From Burkholderia sp. S171 (GTDB lineage: Bacteria > Pseudomonadota > Gammaproteobacteria > Burkholderiales > Burkholderiaceae): DNA of 64,000 nt. A program made the position numbers and the translations under genes. The stretch covers positions 94,108-158,107 of the forward strand of contig NZ_LMUF01000064.1 in assembly GCF_009766085.1 (NCBI RefSeq), in the 5' to 3' direction. Every line of letters starts with the position of its first letter. Position 1 is the first letter of the stretch. Below the pieces are notes generated by a model. The model had not been told where the DNA came from, searched no databases, and saw only the letters and a program-made list of their open reading frames with translations. This document shows, one piece after another, positions 45,517 through 53,016 of the stretch.

Positions 45517-45904
45517 GAGCTAGCTCCTTGTCCATATTGTGGATATATTATTCATTTTGTGGACACACTATTCTTCATGGCGACCTTCTCTGTCAAGACG
45601 CGGTGATCGTGCAGTGCGTCATGAAATTCGTTAGTGCGGATCACTCTGCAAACACCCTTCGCTGTGAAGCTTTCGGTAATGCAAGGATCGATTCGCCGTG
45701 ATGCCGGCTAGTCGATCACGGCGCATGGACCGATGACATGGCGCTAAGTGTTACGCGATAATGCCAAGCGGGCTCACGCGTATCCGAGCGTGCATCTTGC
45801 GCAAGGCCATACGTAATTGCTGGATCTATCGGCGCTGCAAAAGCGTCAATCTCAACTCCCGCGCGTCGCTCAAGGCGACGTCGCCGCTCAACCTGGAATT
45901 CTCG
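45517..45904. other. Divergent gap between cupin and DHA2-type MFS genes
   Basis: No gene is supported. The left part contains the direct repeats listed separately. The right part is the leader of the exporter gene at 45905. Frames continuing that gene upstream to 45761 lack a membrane-protein character and a ribosome binding site. Confidence 0.5.
45537..45573. promoter_or_regulatory. Two 17-bp direct repeats upstream of the cupin gene
   Basis: ttgtggatatattattc (45537-45553) and ttgtggacacactattc (45557-45573) are identical at 14 of 17 positions, with a 20-bp start-to-start spacing (about two helix turns). They lie 21-57 bases upstream of the cupin start codon. They are the natural candidate operator for the cluster's IclR protein; binding is inferred. 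Confidence 0.55.
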
Positions 45905-47359
45905 ATGAGCAACAGTTCGTTGCCAACATCCTCTGCCGCTCGCTGGCTGCCTTACATAGTCGCGGGAACGTTCTTCATGGAGTATCTGGATACCACGGTT
46001 ATCGCAACTGCGTTGCCGCAGATGGCCCATTCGTTTGGTGTCGGCCCGAATGCACTAAGCATCGGGATGACCGCCTACATGCTGGCGCTAGCGATCTTTA
46101 TTCCGGTTAGCGGTTGGGTAGCGGACCGCGTAGGGTCACGGACCGTGTTCTTTAGTGCGATCGTTGTGTTCGTGATTGCGTCGGTGTTATGCGGCTTGTC
46201 GAACTCGGTTGCGGAATTCACGGCGGCGCGTTTGCTGCAGGGAGCCGGCGGCGCAATGATGGTGCCGGTAGGGCGACTCATCGTGGTCCGCAGCACGGAG
46301 AAAAGCCGCCTCATGCAGGCTATCTCCACCATCACCTGGCCTGCTATTGCCGCTCCGGTGATCGGGCCGCCCGTTGGCGGTTTCATCACCACGTACGCGA
46401 CATGGCGCTGGATTTTCCTGTTGAATGTACCGTTCGGAATCTGTGCGCTGGTAGCGGTCGCCATGCTTGTCCCGAACCTGCGCGGCGCCGAGCGCAAGCC
46501 TTTGGATGTGCTAGGTCTTGTGCTTAGCGGCGCAGCCCTGACCGCCATTCTCTACGGCGCCGAACTGGCCAGCCAGCCCGGCAGCAATCCATGGATTGCC
46601 GGGGGTGTAGTCCTGGCCGGCTTGGTGATTGGCCTTGCCGCGGTTCGCTATGCGGCGGGTCATCCGCATCCGCTGATCGATTTTACAACGCTGAAGATTC
46701 CCACCTATTCAGTAACGGTCCTGACCGGTTCGCTGACGCGCATCGGCATTGGCGCCGTGCCTTACTTAATGCCGTTGCTGTTTCAGATTGGCTTTGGTCT
46801 TTCTGCTTTCAAGTCGGGTCTGTTGCTGCTTGCCAGTGCGCTGGGCAATCTTGGAATGAAAGCGCTGACCACGCGAATTCTGCGGCGTTTCGGCTTCAGG
46901 TATGTCTCCATTGTCGCCGTGGCGACAGCGGGCGTATTTACGATCGTATGCGGCCTCCTTACGCCTTTGTCGCCGCTTGGATGGGTGTTGATCGTGGTAT
47001 TTGTCTATGGCGTGGCGCGCTCCATGCAGTTTTCGTTGCTGGCAACGCTTGCTTATGCCGACGTGGGTGCCCCGCAAATGAGCGCCGCGAGCACGCTATG
47101 GAGTGCGGCTGCGCAGATGACGATAGGGCTAGGCATTGCCTTTGGCGCCGTCGCCTTGAGAGCCGCCGCGCTGATTAACGGCGAGACGGCTAGTGTTGGA
47201 GGCATGCACTTTACGCTCGACGACTTCCGGCTTGCATTTCTGTTCGCCGGATTGCTGACGCTGCTTTCTGTATGGGGCTACTTCAAGGTCGCCCGTGACG
47301 CGGGGCAAAGCGTTGGCGGAGGATCAATGCGGCAGAATGTGTCGCAGAGGGGTGGTTAG
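45905..47359 (+). CDS. MFS transporter, DHA2 (EmrB/QacA) type
   Basis: A 484-residue 14-helix drug:H+ antiporter. TM1 carries MEYLDTTVIATALPQMA (the LDxTVVxxALP signature), loop 2-3 has GWVADRVGSR, and motif C appears as APVIGPPVGGFI in TM5. It probably exports a toxic compound. The start is the ATG at 45905 (MSNSSL). No partner membrane-fusion gene is adjacent, so it may act alone. Confidence 0.9.
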   Translation: MSNSSLPTSSAARWLPYIVAGTFFMEYLDTTVIATALPQMAHSFGVGPNALSIGMTAYMLALAIFIPVSGWVADRVGSRTVFFSAIVVFVIASVLCGLSNSVAEFTAARLLQGAGGAMMVPVGRLIVVRSTEKSRLMQAISTITWPAIAAPVIGPPVGGFITTYATWRWIFLLNVPFGICALVAVAMLVPNLRGAERKPLDVLGLVLSGAALTAILYGAELASQPGSNPWIAGGVVLAGLVIGLAAVRYAAGHPHPLIDFTTLKIPTYSVTVLTGSLTRIGIGAVPYLMPLLFQIGFGLSAFKSGLLLLASALGNLGMKALTTRILRRFGFRYVSIVAVATAGVFTIVCGLLTPLSPLGWVLIVVFVYGVARSMQFSLLATLAYADVGAPQMSAASTLWSAAAQMTIGLGIAFGAVALRAAALINGETASVGGMHFTLDDFRLAFLFAGLLTLLSVWGYFKVARDAGQSVGGGSMRQNVSQRGG

Positions 47360-47412
47360 AATGCGAACGGGCCGGCTGATGAAGCGCACGTTGCAGTAAC
47401 CCCTAGCGGAGA

Positions 47413-47865
47413 ATGATCGTCAGTATGACTAGTGACATAGCTGAACCCGCATGGTTGTCCCTTGCATTCGCTGAGCGCGGCGTGCGGCGCTTCGGTCCGG
47501 GAGAGAGTAATCCGCGTATTGTCGAATACAACGCGCATACCAATCTGGTGGGCTACGACGACAAAATCTCGTGGTGCTCGTCCTTCCTGAACTGGTGCTT
47601 GGCGAATACCGGCCAGCGTGGCACCGGGTCCGCGCTCGCGCGTTCGTGGCTTGAGTGGGGCAGGGCTCTCGATGAACCCGCCTATGGTTGCGTCGTCATC
47701 TTGTCGCGCGACGATCCCGCTAGCTGGAAAGGGCACGCCGGCTTTTATCTCCGCCGAGACGCCGACACCATTTATCTGTTCGGCGGTAATCAGCTTGGAG
47801 AAGTGCGCGAGCTTGCGTACCCGTTGGAGTCGGTGCTGGGTTACCGGTGGCCTGAGTCTGTTTAA
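47413..47865 (+). CDS. TIGR02594 family protein (NlpC/P60-like)
   Basis: A 150-residue protein similar to the small peptidoglycan-hydrolase-like proteins of TIGR02594. It has the putative catalytic cysteine in ISWCSSFLNWCL, the GTGSALARSWLEWG helix, the catalytic histidine in KGHAGFYL, and FGGNQ. Members occur as phage endolysins and as effector-like proteins. There is no signal peptide, so it would act in the cytosol unless released otherwise. GCGGAGA precedes ATG 47413; ATG 47425 is an alternative. No phage genes are nearby. Confidence 0.8.
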   Translation: MIVSMTSDIAEPAWLSLAFAERGVRRFGPGESNPRIVEYNAHTNLVGYDDKISWCSSFLNWCLANTGQRGTGSALARSWLEWGRALDEPAYGCVVILSRDDPASWKGHAGFYLRRDADTIYLFGGNQLGEVRELAYPLESVLGYRWPESV

Positions 47866-47886
47866 AATTTTCGGATCGATATCCGC

Positions 47887-48279
47887 TCACGCGGGATCGT
47901 GGCAGCACACGCAGATCTTGTTTCCATCCGGGTCACGAAAATACGCACCGTAGTAATGCGGGTGATAGTGCGGCCGCAAGCCCGGCGGCCCATCGCACAT
48001 GCCGCCGTTCGCCAGTGCGATAGCGTGGCAACGATCGACGGCGTCGCGGTCGTGCGCAAGAAGAGCAATCATCTGTCCGTTGCCGGGGCTGGCAGTGCTT
48101 CCATCGAACGGCGTCCCGATCAGGAATAACGGACGCGGTGCGTCGGCCGCGACCCAGCCGGCCCATGGTTTGTCATCGTCGCGAAATTTTAATGGCAGCC
48201 TGAGCGCTTCCATGATCGGCGAGTAGAAACGGAACGCGCGCTCAAAGTCGGTGACGCCTACATGGATGTGTGAAAACAT
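47887..48279 (-). CDS. VOC family protein (glyoxalase/dioxygenase fold)
   Basis: A 130-residue single-module VOC protein. It shows HIHVGVTDFERAFRFY, GPPGLRPHYHPHYYGAYF with several histidines, and a C-terminal DPDGNKICVCCH. The H/E metal ligands cannot be set with certainty from sequence. It may be an isomerase or dioxygenase of unknown substrate. The start is the ATG at 48279 (MFSHIH). It converges on the TIGR02594 gene. Confidence 0.85.
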   Translation of the reverse strand: MFSHIHVGVTDFERAFRFYSPIMEALRLPLKFRDDDKPWAGWVAADAPRPLFLIGTPFDGSTASPGNGQMIALLAHDRDAVDRCHAIALANGGMCDGPPGLRPHYHPHYYGAYFRDPDGNKICVCCHDPA

Positions 48280-48546
48280 CTGGCCGTTCCTTCTAACCGT
48301 GGGTGACAAGCGGATGAACGATCATGATCTCGCTGGTGTCGTCCTATAGCAAGCCATGCACGCACATATCGAGCGTGAGTTTGTCTTAGCTTGGTCGTCG
48401 CAAGCCGCCGCGCTTGTTCAAGCATTAACCGGTCCTGTTGCTCGCACAAGATGCTTCCACGGGACCAGCATGCTTTGCAAGCGAAACGGGTAGCGATCCA
48501 GACTACGGCGGTTGCGATAACCGCGCGCATAGAGTGTCCGTCGGCA

Positions 48547-48921
48547 CTAGAATGCCAGCGCGAATAGTCCGGGGACAAACAGGATAAGTTGTTCAAGCGT
48601 GTTCTGTAGATAGCGCAGGTTCATCGTCAAGCGACGCGTTTCATAACCCGACAATGGATCAATTGCCGGCGAGCGCAAGCGTTCATGTGCAACCGCTTCA
48701 ATGCCCGTGCGGAAGCAGAAGAGGATCGCGATGCAGCAGCATTTGAGCGCGAGCACGAACCGGGCGGGAAGATCGTCCATGCCGCCAAGCGGCGGCAGGA
48801 AGTAGTAAACGCCAAGCCACAAAACGATGGTGACGGGAAACGCGATTGCGATTTCCGCGACCAGGGTCGATTGATGCCGGCGCATGGTGCTGGCATCTGT
48901 AGGTTCAAGGGCTCTCTTCAT
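48547..48921 (-). pseudogene. MAPEG-like membrane protein, probably frameshifted
   Basis: A 124-residue membrane protein with a TM segment near residues 22-42, a second near 53-72, and the MAPEG motif LQNTLEQLILFVPGL near the end. MAPEG proteins normally have a fourth helix after this point. Here the frame stops at LFALAF*, whereas the +1-shifted frame continues with MRAVIATAVVWIATRFACK, which resembles the missing helix. I therefore suspect an inserted or deleted base near 48545 and call it a possible pseudogene. The start is ATG 48921. Confidence 0.5.
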
Positions 48922-49067
48922 GGGTGCCCCCTGTGGTCGGACCGCTGGAGTTAGCATAGGGACTTTTGATAGCGCGTGTACGCGGCGTAACCCGCTCTTG
49001 AGCGGTGCCGAGTCCCGCACGGCGCCCGCGATTCAACGCTAAGCCCTCATCCCGTTGGCGATTCCCG

Positions 49068-50237
49068 TCAGGGCTTGGACGCACAGGGGAATTCGTGGCT
49101 GTCGGAAAAGAGCACCGGCAAGCTGCAGCTATTCGCCAGAACGTGTTTCGAATCGTGGTCCGCACCCGGTACCAGTACAAGACGCTGATGCAAATTCGTT
49201 GGATGCCGCATGCGCATGTACTTCATATAGGAAACGCTGCGGCTAAGGCGGTCGGAGCCTTGCAGTTCGCCTGCGCAAGACCGGTCCAGTTCGCTGTGAT
49301 CCGGGTCGTTGTCGGCGGTCCCTGCAAGGTAGACAACATCGCGCGCTGCGTACGTTGCCTCGACGGCTTGCGCGGATTGACCGCTTACATACGGCGGTGC
49401 GTTATCCAGTCCATAACGCCACTGCGTGGCGCCGGGGCAGGCAGACGAATCGAGCGCTTTGAAGCCCCCTGCGGCGGAGGGCCGGAGGTTGTCGAAATAG
49501 AGAAAACTACTGGGTTCCACCACCACATACCGGGTGTGTATTCCCAACGCGGTCAACGCTTGCTCGCCATGTCCAACGGCTGTGTATCGTTGCACGAGTT
49601 GCGCGCCCGCCGAGTGGCCAACGAGTACAACGGTGCGTAAGTCCGGGTATCGCGTTCGGTCTGCAAAGTGGTCGAGTAGGTGATCAAGTACCTCGAATCC
49701 ACTGACGGAGATGGGCGATACTGCCGGCAACCCGCGCGACCAGTCATGCATCTTCCAGCGCAACACGGAAGCAGGCAGCCTTTGGGCCGCAATGTCTTGA
49801 GGGACCAAGAACTGGGGGCCGACGATCAAGGTTGTTCCCGTCACCGCCGCCATCTTCGCTGCGTCAACGGTTGAGGACCAATTCGATTTAGCGTTGCGGC
49901 TTTCCCCATGCACGACGATGACAACTCGCTCAATACCCGCAGCGTTGGCGTTTAGCGGAAGGGTTGAATACACGGGAATAGTGCCGTTGCCGGATGCCGC
50001 TGCAACGTCGAACTGCTGGGCCGGCGTAGCCCGGACCGGCTTGTCCGGGCCGGTCGCGCGGTCTGGAGCGTAGCCAGCAAGCACTGTTGAGCCGTGATGT
50101 TCGGCTGGGCGTTGCGTGTCAGGAATAAGCGCGGAGATTTTCGCGGGCGCGTCGATGGCTTGCGCACTGACGTGGTGGGAGATAGTCAGGCCGTATGCGA
50201 CGCTGCATAGCAAGGCAAATAGAAGCGCTAGTCTCAT
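49068..50237 (-). CDS. Secreted alpha/beta hydrolase
   Basis: A 389-residue protein with a signal peptide (LALLFALLCSVAYGLTI). The nucleophile elbow is GHSAG within VVLVGHSAGAQLV. Candidate catalytic acid and base are in GTADNDPDH and GADHDSKHV. The VVIVVHGESRNA strand with the oxyanion loop precedes it. It is likely a periplasmic esterase or related hydrolase; no closer family is recognised. It contains cysteines (SSACPG, RSCAGE, ANSCSLP) that could form disulfides. It is monocistronic. Confidence 0.75.
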   Translation of the reverse strand: MRLALLFALLCSVAYGLTISHHVSAQAIDAPAKISALIPDTQRPAEHHGSTVLAGYAPDRATGPDKPVRATPAQQFDVAAASGNGTIPVYSTLPLNANAAGIERVVIVVHGESRNAKSNWSSTVDAAKMAAVTGTTLIVGPQFLVPQDIAAQRLPASVLRWKMHDWSRGLPAVSPISVSGFEVLDHLLDHFADRTRYPDLRTVVLVGHSAGAQLVQRYTAVGHGEQALTALGIHTRYVVVEPSSFLYFDNLRPSAAGGFKALDSSACPGATQWRYGLDNAPPYVSGQSAQAVEATYAARDVVYLAGTADNDPDHSELDRSCAGELQGSDRLSRSVSYMKYMRMRHPTNLHQRLVLVPGADHDSKHVLANSCSLPVLFSDSHEFPCASKP

Positions 50238-50397
50238 GCGGTTTCCTGAGCGTGAAACAAAGCTTGCACATCATGGATTGAGCCGATGCATACTGAGTCT
50301 TGAGCATGCAGATCTAGAATGGGCAGTCATGCATGCAGTTGAAGGCGTTGAAAGGGAGTTGCGCTTCAATCCATTTGCCCGTTTTCAAGAGCATCGA

Positions 50398-51051
50398 TCA
50401 GTTATCCCTAACATATCGATTCGGAACGATACGATAAACGCATCGGTGTGCACCAGCGAGAAGATGCTGCTCGCGCGTGGCGGTGGCATCGTCTCCTGCC
50501 ACCTCTTGAAACAAGCGCAATTCGGAGCGGCAAAACCCCTGGCACGTGCGCGCGGCGGCGCAGATCGGGCAATGGTCTTCGATCAGCAACCAGTCGTGCC
50601 CGTCGCGTTCGACCCGCGCCATGTAACCCTCTTCGGTGCGTAGCGCAGCCAGTCGCTTCAGCCGCTCAGGCAACGTCCTGCCGGCGCGCGCGGCAGCGTA
50701 GAGCACGCGCGATTCCACCTCGCGTTGCGCGATCAGGCGGTCCATGCCGTCCTCACCAAATATCTGCCGGATCGACCCGATCAACTGCACGGTCAGTTGC
50801 GCGTGCGTGTCCGGGAACCGCCGATTGCCGGCTTCCGTCAGCGCCCAGTTTTGACGCGGCCTCCCCACGCCCGCTATGGCCTCCTGCTGGCCTTCAATCA
50901 AGGCCGCCGCTGCAAGCTTCTGCACTTGCTGGCGGGCGGCCTCAGGGGTCATGTCGAAAGCTTGCGCAAGGGTCGCGGTAGACGCGGGCCCCTTCGTCTT
51001 GATGAAAAACAAGATGCGATCCGCAGTCGACAGTACGCTTGAATTATCCAA
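50398..51051 (-). CDS. SufR-like winged-helix regulator with a cysteine cluster
   Basis: A 217-residue regulator. The N-terminal winged helix (residues 5-75) has TKGPASTATLAQAFDMTPEAARQQV and a GRPRQNWALTEAG wing. The C-terminal region has cysteines C161, C164, C170, C174 and C204 in HCPICAAARTCQGFC and AHRC; C161-x12-C174 matches the spacing of the first SufR pair. SufR senses [4Fe-4S] clusters. The TTG start at 51051 follows AAGGA. It is divergent from an MFS exporter gene across 97 bases with an inverted repeat. Fe-S binding is inferred, and no suf genes are nearby. Confidence 0.8.
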   Translation of the reverse strand: MDNSSVLSTADRILFFIKTKGPASTATLAQAFDMTPEAARQQVQKLAAAALIEGQQEAIAGVGRPRQNWALTEAGNRRFPDTHAQLTVQLIGSIRQIFGEDGMDRLIAQREVESRVLYAAARAGRTLPERLKRLAALRTEEGYMARVERDGHDWLLIEDHCPICAAARTCQGFCRSELRLFQEVAGDDATATREQHLLAGAHRCVYRIVPNRYVRDN

Positions 51052-51080
51052 GTTAGTCCTTGTGTAAATTGCTGCATCAA

Positions 51081-51112
51081 CCTAATATGCAAGCTAATGT
51101 TTTGATATTAGG
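51081..51112. promoter_or_regulatory. Inverted repeat between the SufR-like gene and the MFS gene
   Basis: cctaatat (51081-51088) and atattagg (51105-51112) form a perfect 8-bp inverted repeat with a 16-base spacer, in an AT-rich stretch 36-68 bases upstream of the MFS start codon. It is a candidate operator for the divergent regulator. Confidence 0.5.
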
Positions 51113-51148
51113 CCTAAGCGGCCTTACTGTCGAGGTCAAGGAAAGCCC

Positions 51149-52600
51149 ATGCCTGTAGCAGATACCACCCGCGCCGCCCGTACCGCCGATCAGCCGGGCA
51201 CCGCCGCCTGGAGCGACCTGCTGCAAGGCGCGAACGGTGTTCTTGCGTTGGCCTTGACCGGCGGCGTGGCGCTATACGCGGTCAATGTACATGTTGTCTC
51301 GACTGTGTTGCCGTCGGTGGTGAGGGATATCGGAGGACTCGACTTCTACGCCTGGAATACGACCTTGTTCGAGGTGGCTTCTATCGTGGGAGCCGCGTTG
51401 TCCGTGCGAGTGCTGGCGGCATTAGGTCCACGCGGCGCATATCTCGCGGCGCTAGCCGTATTTGCACTGGGTTCGGTCGTATGCGCCGCGGCTCCCTCCA
51501 TGCCCTGGATGCTGACTGGGCGCAGCGTGCAAGGTCTGGGCGGCGGTACGTTAGGCGCCTTGAGCTACGCGTTGATCCGGGTCGTGTTCGCGCCGCCGCT
51601 GTGGCCGCGTGCCGTCGCGCTGGTATCAGGAATGTGGGGCGTGGCGACGCTTTGCGGACCGGCGTTGGGGGGCTTGTTTGCCGAAGCAGGACATTGGCGA
51701 TGGGCCTTCTGGACGCTGTTGCCGCTCTGCGTTCTGCAAGCGCTGCTGGTAGCGACGCGCTTGAAACCGCATGCGAAAGCGCCGCCCGCGGATGGTGCGG
51801 CTCACGTGCCCGGCCCGCAGATTGCGTTACTCGCTAGCTCCGTCATGGCGGTCGCGGCAGGCAGTTTATCGACCTCGCTGGTCTGGCAAGCGGCCGGTCT
51901 CGCGGCAGGATTGATGCTGGGTGCAGCAGCCGTTGCGTGGGAACGGCGCACGACCGTGCGGTTGTTACCCAAGGGCGCGACCGCTCTCGGCACGGCATTG
52001 GGCGCTGTCTATGCGAGCGTTGCGTTGTTGCTGGTCGGTACGACCACGGAAATATTTGTGCCTTACTTCCTGCAAACGTTGCACGGTCATACGCCGCTTG
52101 CAGCGGGTTATCTGGCAGCCGCAATGGCCGGTGGATGGAGCCTGGGTGCACTGCTGTCTTCCGGTCATGAGGGCCGTGGAGCTGCTCGTCTGGTGCACGC
52201 CGGTCCCGCACTGTGCGTGCTAAGCCTGCTCGTCTTGTCCATATTGATGCCGCTTGGCGCCGGGTTGCCGGCGGGCTTGCGCACGCTGCTATGCGGTCTT
52301 GCGTTAGCCGGTGTCGGTGCGGGGGTGGGCATCTGCTGGCCGCATTTGCTGACGCGTGTTTTGACATTGGCGCCGCCGGGAGAGGGCGGGACCGCATCAG
52401 CGGCGATCACGACGGTGCAGCTCTATGGCATGGCGACAGGCGCGGCCGTCGCGGGACTCGTTGCGAATGCGGCAGGCTTGCTAAGTCCCGGTGGGGTGGC
52501 GGGCGCGCAATCGGCCTCTGCATGGTTGTTCGCAAGCTTCGCCGTAGCGCCTGCGTTAGTGGTGTTGTTGACTCGCCGAATTACAAAGGTGGCTTCTTAA
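51149..52600 (+). CDS. MFS transporter, DHA2-like, paired with the SufR-like regulator
   Basis: A 483-residue protein with about 14 hydrophobic segments. TM1 carries VHVVSTVLPSVVRDIGG, near the DHA2 signature but lacking the usual LD. GPALGGLFAEAG after TM5 is the family's motif C. It is likely an exporter. CAAGGAAAG precedes the ATG. It is divergent from the cysteine-rich regulator and probably its target. Confidence 0.88.
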   Translation: MPVADTTRAARTADQPGTAAWSDLLQGANGVLALALTGGVALYAVNVHVVSTVLPSVVRDIGGLDFYAWNTTLFEVASIVGAALSVRVLAALGPRGAYLAALAVFALGSVVCAAAPSMPWMLTGRSVQGLGGGTLGALSYALIRVVFAPPLWPRAVALVSGMWGVATLCGPALGGLFAEAGHWRWAFWTLLPLCVLQALLVATRLKPHAKAPPADGAAHVPGPQIALLASSVMAVAAGSLSTSLVWQAAGLAAGLMLGAAAVAWERRTTVRLLPKGATALGTALGAVYASVALLLVGTTTEIFVPYFLQTLHGHTPLAAGYLAAAMAGGWSLGALLSSGHEGRGAARLVHAGPALCVLSLLVLSILMPLGAGLPAGLRTLLCGLALAGVGAGVGICWPHLLTRVLTLAPPGEGGTASAAITTVQLYGMATGAAVAGLVANAAGLLSPGGVAGAQSASAWLFASFAVAPALVVLLTRRITKVAS

Positions 52601-53016
52601 CCAAGCTAACCGAAGGAAGGCCGAAAGCTAACGGTGCGCCCTAATCAATGAATGCGTGGGCAAACCTTTCAATTTGGCTTAACAACGGCATTTGCCACGA
52701 CCTCGACGCGCTAAATGCTCAGTGGGCTTTTGCATGTCGGCCTAACGCTGTATAAGCATTAGGCCGGTGATCGACCGATTGCACATGCTGCCCTTACAAA
52801 TATTAATAAAGCGGCTTTAGCAGTCCAATTTATTTGCGGTCGATAACCTTAGCGTCTTAAGTCCGCCATGCATTCTTTGTAAATGTCAGGTCTTCTTTGC
52901 AACGGAATGTATGTAATGTGAAGTGTGTCATCCACCGGTGGCAAACCTGCGTTAGACAGTGCGTGTCTTAGGTCGAAGCTAACCTGACAAACTGAAAACT
53001 AACCGGAGATTGCACC
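52601..53016. other. Gap before the FecR-domain gene
   Basis: No gene is supported. An 11-bp inverted repeat with one mismatch (52739-52765; ggcctaacgct / agcattaggcc around gtata) lies in the middle and could end the upstream MFS transcript. The right end is the leader of the FecR-domain gene, with GGAGA before its start codon. Confidence 0.45.
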
